The notes under the pieces: generated by a model
What the model was told of the DNA's origin: nothing
Database searches by the model: none
What the model saw: the letters and a program-made list of their open reading frames with translations, nothing else
Shown here: positions 1 to 8,074 of the stretch, piece by piece
How the letters are laid out: the number at the start of each line of letters is the position of its first letter
How positions within the stretch are numbered: the stretch's first letter is position 1
Position numbers and translations under genes: made by a program
Source: Oscillospiraceae bacterium
GTDB taxonomy: Bacteria; Bacillota; Clostridia; Saccharofermentanales; Saccharofermentanaceae
Length of the DNA: 64,000 nucleotides
Direction of reading: 5' to 3'
NCBI GenBank assembly: GCA_902788505.1
Contig: CADAKH010000015.1
Location: 1 to 64,000 of the forward strand

Positions 1-84
1 CGAGGCCGCAACAGCGAAAAATGCGGCAGTGAGTACGGCATAGCCGTATTGTTTGCCGTATTCGGGAGCGTGATCATAAGGCAT
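1..84 (-). CDS. N-terminus of an unidentified membrane protein (partial)
   Basis: An ATG at 84 on the minus strand opens a frame that runs off the left edge of the window (28 codons visible). It begins MPYDHAPEYG and then becomes hydrophobic (AVLTAAFFAVAA), as in a first membrane helix or signal anchor. A purine-rich stretch (aagaggcg) lies about 10 bases upstream. It follows the FeoB-associated gene by 50 bases on the same strand and could be the last gene of the iron operon. Too little is visible to name it. Confidence 0.45.
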   Translation of the reverse strand, partial: MPYDHAPEYGKQYGYAVLTAAFFAVAAS

Positions 85-134
85 TTTGAGACGACGCCTC
101 TTCTCACATGGATAGGATCTTTATGGAAGTGTCA

Positions 135-320
135 TTACTTCTTTGTTTTTGCGGCAGAGTGGCATTTGCCGGCCATTGCGCAGTTTGCACAGTTGCAGCC
201 GCACGAACTTTTGCCCGCCTTCTTGTCTTTGACCAGCACGATCACTGCCAGAGCGATAAGCCCTCCGACAACAGCGAGGATAATTATGTTTACCCAATTA
301 GCTGCAAGCCACTCGATCAT
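135..320 (-). CDS. FeoB-associated Cys-rich membrane protein
   Basis: This 61-residue protein has one N-terminal membrane helix (about residues 10-29, NIIILAVVGGLIALAVIVLV) followed by a basic linker and a cysteine cluster, CGCNCANCAMAGKC, then a Lys-rich tail. This is the layout of the FeoB-associated Cys-rich protein family (attachment helix plus small metal- or thiol-active tail) found downstream of feoB in Firmicutes. The start ATG at 320 has GGAGA eight bases upstream and lies 12 bases after the feoB stop, so translation is probably coupled. The family's role in ferrous iron transport is inferred from context; the clustered Cys could bind Fe(II) delivered through FeoB or sense it. Confidence 0.85.
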   Translation of the reverse strand: MIEWLAANWVNIIILAVVGGLIALAVIVLVKDKKAGKSSCGCNCANCAMAGKCHSAAKTKK

Positions 321-332
321 ATCAGTTCTCCG

Positions 333-2771
333 TTAATTCTCTTTAACAACACCCGTGTATTTCTTTGCAGGTCTGAATAAGAGGAAGCAGAGTCCTGCAA
401 GTACAAGGATCGCAAAGATCAGACCGATCACATTTACCGAGCCTGAGAAAAGGAGGCCGAACTGGTAAACGATAAGTGAGATCGCATAAGCGAATACACA
501 CTGATATCCGATTGCAAACCATGTCCACTTAGCTGAGTTCATCTCACGCTTGATCGCACCAATAGCAGCAAAGCAGGGAGCGCAGAGGAGGTTGAAGATG
601 AGGAAGGAGAATCCTGCAAGAGCAGTGAGACCTTCGAAGTCAAGGACACCGAATACACCGACAACTTCTTCCTTTGCAACAAGACCCATGATCGTAGCGA
701 TAGTAGCCTTGATGTTGGCAAAACCGATAGGAGCAAAGATCCACTTGATAGCACCGCCGATGATGCCGAGTACGGATGACTCAAGCTCCATGTCAGGATC
801 GAATCCGAATCCGGAACCTGTATTGCCGAATACCGAACCGAGCCAGATAGCTACTGATGAGATGAGGATTACTGTTCCTGCCTTCTTAATGAAGGACCAG
901 CCTCTCTCCCACATTGATCTTAAGAGATTTCCGAGTGTAGGCCAGTGGTATGCAGGAAGCTCCATTACGAAAGGAGCGGGATCACCTGCAAACATCTTGG
1001 TCTTCTTAAGAAGGATACCTGAGATGATAACTGCAGCAACACCGATGAAGTATGTAGCAGGAGCAACCCATGCACCATTCATGAACGTGTGACGGAAGAG
1101 TGCTGCAGTGATAAGAGCGATGATAGGGAGCTTGGCGCCGCAGGGGATGAATGTTGTTGTCATGATAGTCATCCTGCGGTCACGCTGACTCTCGATAGTT
1201 CTTGAAGCCATGATACCCGGAACGCCGCATCCAGAAGATACGAGCATAGGGATGAATGACTTTCCTGAAAGACCGAATCTTCTGAAGATACGGTCAAGTA
1301 CGAATGCGACTCTTGCCATATATCCGCATGACTCAAGGAATGCGAGGAGGAAGAAGAGTACGAGCATCTGCGGAACGAATCCCAACACTGCACCTACACC
1401 TCCGACGATACCGTCAACTACAAGGCCTGTGACAAATTCATTTGCGCCGGCCTTTTCGAGTCCGGAACTTACAAGATCCGGAATACTCGGAACAAATATA
1501 GCGCCTTCTGCTTCATCCATTCCGGGTGATGTGAATTCACCTTCTTCATCAAGTGCACCGGAAGCTTCAAGTACTGCGTTGATCTCAAATCCGTTTTCTT
1601 CCAATTCGTCAGCGTAGAATCCGAAGTCTTCTTCGAATGCGCCGAAATCTGCATCTTCGAAATCTGCCTGGAGATTCTCGGCACCTGTTACATCGCTGTC
1701 AGCCGCTGCATCGATCACAGCCTTAACATCGTCAACAAATACTGTCTCTCCTGCCCACTCATCTACCATCTCTTCATAGTTAGCACGTCCGATTCCGAAA
1801 AGATACCAGCCGTCACCGAAGATCTGATCGTTAGTGAAGTCAGTAGCGCTGGCACCGAATGCCGTCATTGCGATCCAGTAAACCGCATACATGATGACTG
1901 CGAAAATAGGAAGCGCCAGGATCCTGTTTGTTACGATCTTATCGATCTTATCTGATGTGGATTGCTTAGCCTTATTCTGCTTTTTATAGCAGCTCTTGAT
2001 GATGGATGCGATATATACATATCTTTCATTTGTGATGATCGACTCAGCATCGTCATCGAGCTCCTTCTCAGCTGCTGCGATATCTTTCTCGATATGCTCC
2101 ATCTTCTCTTTGGAGATATTGAGCTTTGCAATGATCTTTTCGTCGCGCTCGAAGATCTTGATCGCATACCATCTCTGCTTGTCCTCATTCATATCGTGAA
2201 GCACTGCTTCCTCGATATGAGCAAGGGCATGCTCTACAGGACCTGAGAAAGAATGAGGCGGAAGAGTCTTTGTACTGTTAGCAGCTTTGATAGCTTCTTC
2301 TGCAGCCTCCATGATTCCCGTACCCTTAAGAGCAGAGATTGCTACCGCCTTACAGCCCATCTGCTCAGAGAGTGCATCAAGATTGATCCTGTCGCCGTTC
2401 TTGTTGACGAGGTCGATCATATTGACAGCCATAACAACCGGGACACCGAGTTCTGTAAGCTGTGTTGTGAGATATAAGTTACGCTCCAGGTTTGTACCGT
2501 CAACGATGTTGAGGATAACATCCGGATTCTCATCTATAAGATAATTTCTTGCGACAACTTCCTCTAATGTATAAGGAGAAAGTGAATAAATACCGGGAAG
2601 GTCAGTTATGGTTACACCGTCGTGCTTTTTAAGCTTACCTTCCTTCTTCTCGACAGTTACGCCCGGCCAGTTACCGACGAACTGATTGGAACCCGTAAGT
2701 GCGTTGAAAAGTGTTGTCTTACCGCAGTTCGGGTTGCCCGCTAATGCAATTTTGATCTCTGAATTTGCCAT
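333..2771 (-). CDS. feoB: Ferrous iron transport protein B (GTP-gated Fe2+ permease)
   Basis: This is the inner-membrane Fe(II) transporter. The N-terminal G domain shows G1 GNPNCGKTT (residues about 12-20), G3 DLPG, G4 NMID and an SALKG G5, followed by the helical GDI-like domain. The membrane part has Gate motifs, including the CGVPGI and PCGAKLP regions and a LCAPCFAAIG segment. At 812 residues it is longer than many FeoB proteins. The extra length is a very acidic, Ala/Glu/Asp-rich insertion after the first membrane helix (roughly residues 310-430), probably extracytoplasmic. The start has GAGAGGGG upstream. It is cotranscribed with two feoA genes and is probably repressed by the divergent DtxR-type regulator when metal is sufficient. 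Confidence 0.97.
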   Translation of the reverse strand: MANSEIKIALAGNPNCGKTTLFNALTGSNQFVGNWPGVTVEKKEGKLKKHDGVTITDLPGIYSLSPYTLEEVVARNYLIDENPDVILNIVDGTNLERNLYLTTQLTELGVPVVMAVNMIDLVNKNGDRINLDALSEQMGCKAVAISALKGTGIMEAAEEAIKAANSTKTLPPHSFSGPVEHALAHIEEAVLHDMNEDKQRWYAIKIFERDEKIIAKLNISKEKMEHIEKDIAAAEKELDDDAESIITNERYVYIASIIKSCYKKQNKAKQSTSDKIDKIVTNRILALPIFAVIMYAVYWIAMTAFGASATDFTNDQIFGDGWYLFGIGRANYEEMVDEWAGETVFVDDVKAVIDAAADSDVTGAENLQADFEDADFGAFEEDFGFYADELEENGFEINAVLEASGALDEEGEFTSPGMDEAEGAIFVPSIPDLVSSGLEKAGANEFVTGLVVDGIVGGVGAVLGFVPQMLVLFFLLAFLESCGYMARVAFVLDRIFRRFGLSGKSFIPMLVSSGCGVPGIMASRTIESQRDRRMTIMTTTFIPCGAKLPIIALITAALFRHTFMNGAWVAPATYFIGVAAVIISGILLKKTKMFAGDPAPFVMELPAYHWPTLGNLLRSMWERGWSFIKKAGTVILISSVAIWLGSVFGNTGSGFGFDPDMELESSVLGIIGGAIKWIFAPIGFANIKATIATIMGLVAKEEVVGVFGVLDFEGLTALAGFSFLIFNLLCAPCFAAIGAIKREMNSAKWTWFAIGYQCVFAYAISLIVYQFGLLFSGSVNVIGLIFAILVLAGLCFLLFRPAKKYTGVVKEN

Positions 2772-2788
2772 TCTTGTGCCCCTCTCTC

Positions 2789-3010
2789 TTACTCGACTTC
2801 GACCATCTCAGCGTCGTTCTTACGCAGTGACAGTTCGTAGCCTCTTACCGTTACTTCCACCGGATCTCCGAGCGGAGCTACCTTGCGCACATAGATCTCA
2901 ACACCCTTGGTAATACCCATGTCCATGATCCTGCGCTTTACTGCTCCCTCACCGTTGAGTTTGACGACCTTGACTGTCTCGCCAACCTTCACTTCTTTTA
3001 AAGTCCTCAC
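2789..3010 (-). CDS. feoA: FeoA family protein (second copy)
   Basis: A 73-residue SH3-like FeoA domain with the typical pattern TLKEVKVGETVKVVKL, then RRIMDMGITKGVEIYVRKVAPLGDPVEVTVRGYELSLRK. FeoA binds the cytoplasmic face of FeoB and modulates transport. The start codon is GTG at 3010, chosen because GGAGGA lies six bases upstream. It sits 17 bases before feoB and 11 bases after the first feoA, so it belongs to the feo operon. The two FeoA copies are only distantly alike, which suggests separate roles rather than recent duplication. Confidence 0.94.
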   Translation of the reverse strand: MRTLKEVKVGETVKVVKLNGEGAVKRRIMDMGITKGVEIYVRKVAPLGDPVEVTVRGYELSLRKNDAEMVEVE

Positions 3011-3021
3011 TTTCGCTCCTC

Positions 3022-3234
3022 CTATACCATTATTTTCTTTGCTAATTCTTCACTGACAGCTACACGGCTCTCTTTAACTTTCACTATCAGGTTTTCGCCG
3101 ATCGAACTGACAACACTCACCTCTCCTCCGACTGTAAATCCCATGTCTTCGAGGTGTTTCTTCATTTCCGGGCTCCCTCCGATCTTTCTGATGATCTGAG
3201 GTTCCCCCACTTCCGCATAAACGAGAGGCAACAT
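3022..3234 (-). CDS. feoA: FeoA family protein (first copy)
   Basis: First gene of the feo operon, encoding a FeoA/SH3-like domain of 70 residues with RKIGGSPEMKKHLEDMGFTVGGEVSVVSS and VKVKESRVAVSEELAKKI regions, as in the FeoA family. The frame is open to a GTG at 3240, but the ATG at 3234 (MLPLVYAEVG) is preferred because AAGGAG lies seven bases before it. Its upstream region contains two perfect GTTAGC/GCTAAC palindromes (3282-3297, 3312-3327), so metal-dependent repression is likely. It probably assists FeoB, perhaps as a partner in a FeoA heteromer with the following copy. Confidence 0.92.
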   Translation of the reverse strand: MLPLVYAEVGEPQIIRKIGGSPEMKKHLEDMGFTVGGEVSVVSSIGENLIVKVKESRVAVSEELAKKIMV

Positions 3235-3280
3235 AATCACGCTCCTTGCCGCAGTCTTTATATACTGCGCATATACATAT

Positions 3281-3327
3281 GGTTAGCCCTCGCTAACCGA
3301 CTACAAGTATAGTTAGCAATGGCTAAC
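3281..3327. promoter_or_regulatory. Twin DtxR-type operators between feo operon and regulator
   Basis: Two 16-base palindromes, GTTAGC-CCTC-GCTAAC (3282-3297) and GTTAGC-AATG-GCTAAC (3312-3327), lie in the divergent promoter region 30 bases apart, i.e. three helical turns centre to centre. The half-site TTAGC/GCTAA resembles known DtxR/IdeR/MntR boxes. They are placed to control feoA on the minus strand and probably the regulator on the plus strand. Confidence 0.8.
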
Positions 3328-3392
3328 ACGTCAAGACTCCAATTGTGCAAATTTGCTCAATTTTCTATTGAAATATCATTTTTGTTTTGGTA

Positions 3393-3406
3393 AGTTATGG
3401 CTAACT
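3393..3406. promoter_or_regulatory. Third, imperfect DtxR-type half-palindrome before the regulator
   Basis: AGTTA-TGGC-TAACT has 5-base perfect arms and shares the GGCTAAC core with the operator at 3312-3327. It ends 20 bases before the regulator's start and just before its ribosome binding site (GGAAGGAG, 3410-3417), a position suited to autoregulation. Confidence 0.55.
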
Positions 3407-3426
3407 TTTGGAAGGAGATCCTTTTT

Positions 3427-3795
3427 ATGGCTATATTGGAATCCGGCGAAATTTATGTCGAGACGATATACATTCTGTCATTGGAATCTGATAAGATCCG
3501 CGCAAAAGACATTGGCGATTACATAGGTTTTTCGAGACCTTCCGTAAGCAGAGCTATAAACTCCCTTATCGAAAAGGGCCTCGTCAGAAAAGATAAAAAC
3601 GGATATATAAAACTTACAGAAGGCGGGATTATCCTCGCCAAGCACAAATACGAGCGGCACACTCTGATAGCTAAGCTTTTTGAAGGGCTTGGAGTCGATG
3701 AAGATACCGCGGAAGAAGATGCATGCAGGATCGAACCGTTCATCAGCGACACGACCCTGAATGCAATAAGAGTTCACATGATCAGGAACTCCTGA
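3427..3795 (+). CDS. DtxR/MntR-family metal-dependent transcriptional regulator
   Basis: A 122-residue protein: an N-terminal winged helix (GEIYVETIYILS, then IRAKDIGDYIGFSRPSVSRAINSLIEKGLVRKD with the recognition helix SRPSVSRAI), followed by the dimerisation/metal domain with HTLIAKLFEGLGVDEDTAEEDACRIE, the conserved E-x2-C-x2-E/H metal-site region of the DtxR family. There is no C-terminal SH3 domain, as in MntR-type members. The start at 3427 is chosen over an in-frame ATG at 3397 because GGAAGGAG lies ten bases upstream and the operator half-site overlaps the alternative start. It probably represses feo when Fe(II) is high. Iron versus manganese specificity cannot be read from the sequence. 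Confidence 0.93.
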   Translation: MAILESGEIYVETIYILSLESDKIRAKDIGDYIGFSRPSVSRAINSLIEKGLVRKDKNGYIKLTEGGIILAKHKYERHTLIAKLFEGLGVDEDTAEEDACRIEPFISDTTLNAIRVHMIRNS

Positions 3796-4386
3796 TCACA
3801 CGTTCCCGAAGACGGCTACATCACAAGCCATTCTTCCTTCACAAACTTTAAAGTTAGCATTATCTATTCCCATCTCTTTGAAGAACTCTCTGTAAGTGTC
3901 CTCATTGAAATGTCTTTTAAATCCCGCACCGGCTTTATTGAATGCTTCTGCTGCAACACTTTTATCGAAGTGGATATATGTCGGGATGATTATCACACCG
4001 CCGGGCTTTACTACCCGCTTAAGTTCATCTATCGCCTTCTTCGGATCATCCAGAAGGTGGATTACATTTGCTGCAACAACCTTATCAAAACTGTTGTCCT
4101 CATACTTCAGTCCGGTAATATCGCCGCTCTCGACAATGACATTATCAAACTTCGCTGTCTTCTTTCTTGTCCTCTTGAGCATGCCTTCCGCAAAATCAGT
4201 TGCTGTGAGACTATTTACACACGGTGCGATCTTCACGCTGAACATCCCCGTTCCGCACGCGCACTCAAGGACCTTGTCATCCTTAGCCATAAGAGATGCC
4301 ACATAATCAGTTGTTCTCCTGTTTGTCTTGCCGTTATAGATATTCTCAACAGCATCATAAACTCCGGATATCCTGTCCCAAAACAT
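3796..4386 (-). CDS. Class I SAM-dependent methyltransferase
   Basis: 196 residues with a Rossmann-type methyltransferase fold: motif I VLECACGTGMFSVKIA, motif II/acidic loop TATDFAEGML, motif III VIVESGDITGLKY, motif IV FDKVVAANVIHLLDDPKKA and the post-motif KPGGVIIIPTY. Such UbiE/Methyltransf_11 proteins methylate small molecules, and the substrate cannot be inferred here. The start at 4386 (MFWDRISGVYD) is preferred to ATG 4392 because GGAGG is eight bases from it and only two from the earlier ATG. It ends one base after the regulator's stop (convergent). A dyad-rich operator-like region lies upstream. Confidence 0.88.
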   Translation of the reverse strand: MFWDRISGVYDAVENIYNGKTNRRTTDYVASLMAKDDKVLECACGTGMFSVKIAPCVNSLTATDFAEGMLKRTRKKTAKFDNVIVESGDITGLKYEDNSFDKVVAANVIHLLDDPKKAIDELKRVVKPGGVIIIPTYIHFDKSVAAEAFNKAGAGFKRHFNEDTYREFFKEMGIDNANFKVCEGRMACDVAVFGNV

Positions 4387-4406
4387 ATGCATCTCCTCCG
4401 TTTTCT

Positions 4407-4441
4407 CTCATATGAGTAATCATTCATATGAATAATTGTTC
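4407..4441. promoter_or_regulatory. Operator-like dyads upstream of the methyltransferase
   Basis: Two short palindromes lie next to each other, CTCATATGAG (4407-4416) and ATTCATATGAAT (4422-4433), followed by another TCATAT copy, giving an extended dyad centred on CATATG at about 4428. It lies 21-55 bases upstream of the methyltransferase start, as expected for a TetR- or MarR-type binding site. No such regulator gene is adjacent. Confidence 0.4.
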
Positions 4442-4570
4442 ATATATTATCACGAAAACCGGGATTGTCAATGAGGTTGTGATACTGCAGGTTTTTCATA
4501 ACAGCCAAATAGATGTACAATCTCTTCATTGGCACTGCCTTTAATATCAACACCCGGGGAGATAAGGAAC

Positions 4571-5515
4571 ATGACCAGTGAAGAATTAAAGACCATCTAT
4601 TTTGGCGCATACACATTCGAAGAGACAGAGGGAGACTGGCTTAAGGCCAACCAGTATTCCCGGGCACAGATGGATTACTTTAAGTCTTCGTTCGAGATGT
4701 GGTACGAGCGATGCGATGCTTCATCCGCAAAGACCATCGAGATGAAGACTGACAGCAGAAAGATATCTTTCGAATACAAGTTCATCTGGCACTGTTCACA
4801 GGACTCGTTCGAGCTTGCAGTTGACGGTCTTGTATCAGACATCCGTTATGTTAAGGATCTTCCCGAAGAAGGATCTCTCACCTTCGATCTTCCTGAAGGA
4901 GTCAAGGATGTCATCATTTATCTTCCCGCAGATGCAACAGTGCTAATCAGGAACTTTGAGATCGACGGAACATTCACACCCGCGAAAAAGAATGAGAAGG
5001 TTCTCTGGCTCGGCGATTCGATCACCCAGGGCTACGGACCTCTCAGATCCGGTCAGACATATGTCAGTGTCGCAAACCGCATTCTCAATTACGACATAAT
5101 AAATCAGGGGATCGGCGGATATATATACGATAAAAAATCTCTCATGAAGATGGACGGCTATACACCCGATAAGATCATTGTCGCATTAGGCACAAACCAG
5201 TATGGCACGGAGACCATGACGGATATTGAAGAGTACTATGAGACACTCATCGGAATTTATGGCGGCAAGATCCCCGTGCTATGCATCACACCTCTCTGGA
5301 GAGGAGATAATGAGGACGGTATAGCAACACTCATCCGCTTCTGCAACAACATAAAGGAAATTGTAAGCAGATATCCGAACATCAAGGTTGTTGACGGCTT
5401 CAAGATGGTCCCTCACCTTCCCGAATACTTCCTTGATAATCTGCATCCAAATGCCCTCGGCGCGGAATGCTACGGAAGAAATCTCGTAAACGAGATCAGG
5501 AAGCTTAACTTCTGA
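4571..5515 (+). CDS. SGNH/GDSL hydrolase with N-terminal beta-sandwich domain
   Basis: A 314-residue protein with two parts. Residues 1-145 look like the jelly-roll N-domain of carbohydrate esterases. Residues 150-312 form an SGNH hydrolase with block I LWLGDSITQGYGP (nucleophile Ser in GDSI), block II QGIGGYIYD (Gly), block III VALGTNQYG (Asn) and block V DNLHPNALG (Asp and His). It probably deacetylates or de-esterifies a polysaccharide or glycoside. There is no signal peptide, so it would act inside the cell. The ATG at 4571 has GGGGAG and AAGGA upstream; the longer frame to a TTG at 4529 has no site. Confidence 0.88.
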   Translation: MTSEELKTIYFGAYTFEETEGDWLKANQYSRAQMDYFKSSFEMWYERCDASSAKTIEMKTDSRKISFEYKFIWHCSQDSFELAVDGLVSDIRYVKDLPEEGSLTFDLPEGVKDVIIYLPADATVLIRNFEIDGTFTPAKKNEKVLWLGDSITQGYGPLRSGQTYVSVANRILNYDIINQGIGGYIYDKKSLMKMDGYTPDKIIVALGTNQYGTETMTDIEEYYETLIGIYGGKIPVLCITPLWRGDNEDGIATLIRFCNNIKEIVSRYPNIKVVDGFKMVPHLPEYFLDNLHPNALGAECYGRNLVNEIRKLNF

Positions 5516-5518
5516 CCA

Positions 5519-6457
5519 TCAGAAAAAATCCATGCGCAACTGTTTGTCGATCCAGCTCTTCTGGCCGGCTTCATGTATCACGTCTTCAGAAGTTGCACCG
5601 CCAATAAGGAACGGTGATTTGGGATCGTGCCTTTTCATGTTTTCCATCACAAGAGCGGGGTCTGTATTTGCATAGCAATACTTGCATAAATGACCGCATG
5701 TGTCGTATGCGCCAATGTCTGTTCCAAGAATACAGGCGCACTCACCGTTCCTCTGATTCTTTCCTTTCTTCGGAACATTCAAATGTGAATGAAGCGCAGT
5801 CTCATAAGTTGAAACGGTCATGCATCCGGAACAGTCGGCACCATATTGCGCAAGGTCATTTCCTTCAGCGCAGGGCTTAACTATCATGTTATGTTTACGT
5901 GCGGTCTCTATAAATGCTTTTCCTAAAGTCAGCTTGTCTTTTTGAGAAACTTCGCGTGCCTCCGGAAAATTACTCTCAACTTTTTTGTAGATGTCAATAA
6001 AACTGATAACACATGTTCTCGTATATCCGGAAAGAGTTTGAGCCATCTTCTCAAACATCCGAATATGCCACTCAACAGAATGAACTTCATCTACAAAGAC
6101 CGGGTCATAGCGCCAGCCTGTACTGTCAACGCCTGCTCTGTCAGATAAGCGTCTGAAGTCGTCCATAACTTTTTGTTTGTCAGGAACATTGGGTTCGATA
6201 TCTTTTCCATAGGGCGTAATAGTGACAAACCAGTACTGTCCGTAAGGATCTAGAATATCCATTTTCGGGAGCATCGGAGAAGGATTCTTGGTGCAAAAAG
6301 ATATCAGGTCAACGACATCAGGCGACAGACTGTATCTTGTCACCTGAACCGGATTATATGGATTTCTTACAAGAACGAATCCTTCTTTTATCCTGTTGCA
6401 AAACCATTCGGAATAAAAAGCCGGAATGTCAGTCCTCATTCCTGTCTGTATTATCAT
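5519..6457 (-). CDS. DUF1848 family protein (copy 1), Cys-cluster protein
   Basis: A 312-residue member of the DUF1848 family, recognised from the start IIQTGMRTDIPAFYSEWFCNRIKEG, LSPDVVDLISFCTKNPSPM and the C-terminal CGHLCKYCYAN. The C-x3-C-x2-C spacing is the one used by radical SAM enzymes to hold a 4Fe-4S cluster, but it lies at the C-terminal end rather than the start of the fold. Further Cys pairs (CSGC, GECACIL) precede it. The function is unknown. It starts within the stop of the sirtuin gene (ATGA overlap), so it is translationally coupled to the ADP-ribosylation genes. A second DUF1848 gene (48223-49173) sits in another operon in this window. Confidence 0.85.
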   Translation of the reverse strand: MIIQTGMRTDIPAFYSEWFCNRIKEGFVLVRNPYNPVQVTRYSLSPDVVDLISFCTKNPSPMLPKMDILDPYGQYWFVTITPYGKDIEPNVPDKQKVMDDFRRLSDRAGVDSTGWRYDPVFVDEVHSVEWHIRMFEKMAQTLSGYTRTCVISFIDIYKKVESNFPEAREVSQKDKLTLGKAFIETARKHNMIVKPCAEGNDLAQYGADCSGCMTVSTYETALHSHLNVPKKGKNQRNGECACILGTDIGAYDTCGHLCKYCYANTDPALVMENMKRHDPKSPFLIGGATSEDVIHEAGQKSWIDKQLRMDFF

Positions 6458-7332
6458 TTTCCTGCTCCTGCCAGATCTTTCAGCACGGTTCCTATATCAC
6501 CTTCAATGAGAATGGCGCGGTCTTCGATCTGCTCCGGACATACTGCCTCATCAAAATTAATGCATGCATAGGTTGCTTTGTCATTATCGAATGTCCTCTG
6601 CCAGAAAGGATACTTTATTATGACCGGCGTGTTATAACCGACTCCAAGTTCAAGATAAAGGACCCTTCCCTTATGAGTTCTGATGTATTCATCATACCCT
6701 GCCGCGGCCTTATGCCAGCCGTCATCTTCAACAAACTTATCGTCAGATCTGAGATTCATTGTAAGCGGTTTTCCGCAGTTAGGACAAAGCGGAATAAGCT
6801 CTGACGGGATCTTCATTCCTGACTGCATCTCAAACATTTTCCGTATCTGATCTTCGTTATCGTAAGTCACTTTCCTGCACGGTACACTGCACTGAAAAAG
6901 ACCATAATCACCCTGAGTATAAAAGAGCCTTTCTTTGTCAAATCCGGCCTTTTGAAAACAATGATCCACATTGGTCGTAATAACAAAATAATCCTTGTCT
7001 TTTACCAGATCCAAAAGATCTTCATAGACCGGCTTGGGAGCGTTCTGATATCTGTTAATGAAGATATATCTTGACCAGTATGCCCACATTTCCTCAGGTG
7101 TTGAGTATGGGTAAAAGCCTCCGGAATACATGTCTTTATATCCGTACTTTTCACCGAAGTCCGAAAAGTATTTCTCAAATCTTTCACCACTGTATGTGAA
7201 TCCGGCAGAAGTGGACAGACCAGCCCCGGCCCCGATAACGACTGCATCGGCTTCTGAAAGTGCTTTTCTAAGCTTTTCTGTTTTCTCCGAGTAATCCCCG
7301 GTAGATCTCAAGATCGATGTCTTTCCATACAT
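6454..7332 (-). CDS. Class M sirtuin (SirTM), protein ADP-ribosyltransferase
   Basis: A 292-residue Sir2-fold protein with the NAD-binding motif VVIGAGAGLSTSAGF (about residues 33-47), TTNVDHCFQKAGF, TQGDYGLFQC and the zinc ribbon CSVPC...CPNCG. In deacetylase sirtuins a catalytic His follows the NxD motif; here the position reads Gln (TQGDYG), the hallmark of class M sirtuins that ADP-ribosylate proteins, lipoylated GcvH-L in the studied cases. The start at 7332 is supported by GAGGTGAT seven bases upstream, although it places the first 65 bases inside the macrodomain gene. The family normally sits with a macrodomain hydrolase, as here. GcvH-L and lipoate ligase are not in this operon. Confidence 0.9.
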   Translation of the reverse strand: MYGKTSILRSTGDYSEKTEKLRKALSEADAVVIGAGAGLSTSAGFTYSGERFEKYFSDFGEKYGYKDMYSGGFYPYSTPEEMWAYWSRYIFINRYQNAPKPVYEDLLDLVKDKDYFVITTNVDHCFQKAGFDKERLFYTQGDYGLFQCSVPCRKVTYDNEDQIRKMFEMQSGMKIPSELIPLCPNCGKPLTMNLRSDDKFVEDDGWHKAAAGYDEYIRTHKGRVLYLELGVGYNTPVIIKYPFWQRTFDNDKATYACINFDEAVCPEQIEDRAILIEGDIGTVLKDLAGAGK

Positions 7333-8056
7333 TGAATATCACCTCGATTCCGTCATTATTCTTTGAACGGTATTCACGCACTGTTTCAACTGCGATCTCC
7401 GCTGCCCTTCTGTTCGGGAAACAGAAAACACCTGTCGATATGCAGCAGAATGCAATGCTTTTTACTCTGTTTTCCGAAGCCTTTTCGAGACACGAAAGAT
7501 AACAGGATCTCAACAATTTCTCATCTGTTTCCGTCACATCACCTGATACAACCGGACCTACCGTATGAATAACATATTTGCACGGAAGATTGTAAGATGG
7601 CGTTATCTTAGCCTGCCCGGCGGGTTCTTCGTGTCCCTGCATTCTCATAATGTCCGCACAGGCATTCCGGAGCTGGATACCGGCATACGTGTGAATGCAG
7701 TTGTCGATACATGAATGACACGGAGCATAACACCCTGTCATGCCTGAATTTGCGGCATTTACTATTGCATCACATTTTAATGTCGTAATATCACCCTGCC
7801 AGAGAAATATGCCGTCTTCAACAGGAACAAGATCAGCAATATCAGTAATGCCTTTCTGCTCAAGAGCTTTCTTGAGATACTCGTCCTGAACTGTAAGAAA
7901 TTCAGAAGAAATATCTGCAGGCAGTCTGACATTGAAAAGACCTCTGAGCAGTCTTTTCTGCTCCTCTTCATCTTCAGGAATCGTATAATTCCTGCCGTCA
8001 GGATTCTCTTCAAGAAGATGTCTTATAAGAAATGTCCGCCGATCTTTCTGGTCCAT
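7268..8056 (-). CDS. Zinc-dependent macrodomain protein (ADP-ribosyl hydrolase)
   Basis: A 262-residue protein with an N-terminal helical extension (about 75 residues) and a macrodomain: WQGDITTLKCDAIVNAANSGM (ADP-ribose binding), then YAPCHSCIDNCIHTYAG, the Cys/His segment typical of zinc-containing macrodomains, and HTVGP plus ISTGVFCFPNRRAAEIA. These enzymes remove the ADP-ribose added by class M sirtuins. The start at 8056 (MDQKDRR) has GGTGAG five bases upstream. The frame is open to ATG 8068. Its end overlaps the sirtuin gene by 65 bases in another frame. The operon order is DUF1349, macro, SirTM, DUF1848. Confidence 0.92.
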   Translation of the reverse strand: MDQKDRRTFLIRHLLEENPDGRNYTIPEDEEEQKRLLRGLFNVRLPADISSEFLTVQDEYLKKALEQKGITDIADLVPVEDGIFLWQGDITTLKCDAIVNAANSGMTGCYAPCHSCIDNCIHTYAGIQLRNACADIMRMQGHEEPAGQAKITPSYNLPCKYVIHTVGPVVSGDVTETDEKLLRSCYLSCLEKASENRVKSIAFCCISTGVFCFPNRRAAEIAVETVREYRSKNNDGIEVIFNVWKDIDLEIYRGLLGENRKA

Positions 8057-8074
8057 AATACTCACCATCTGAAT

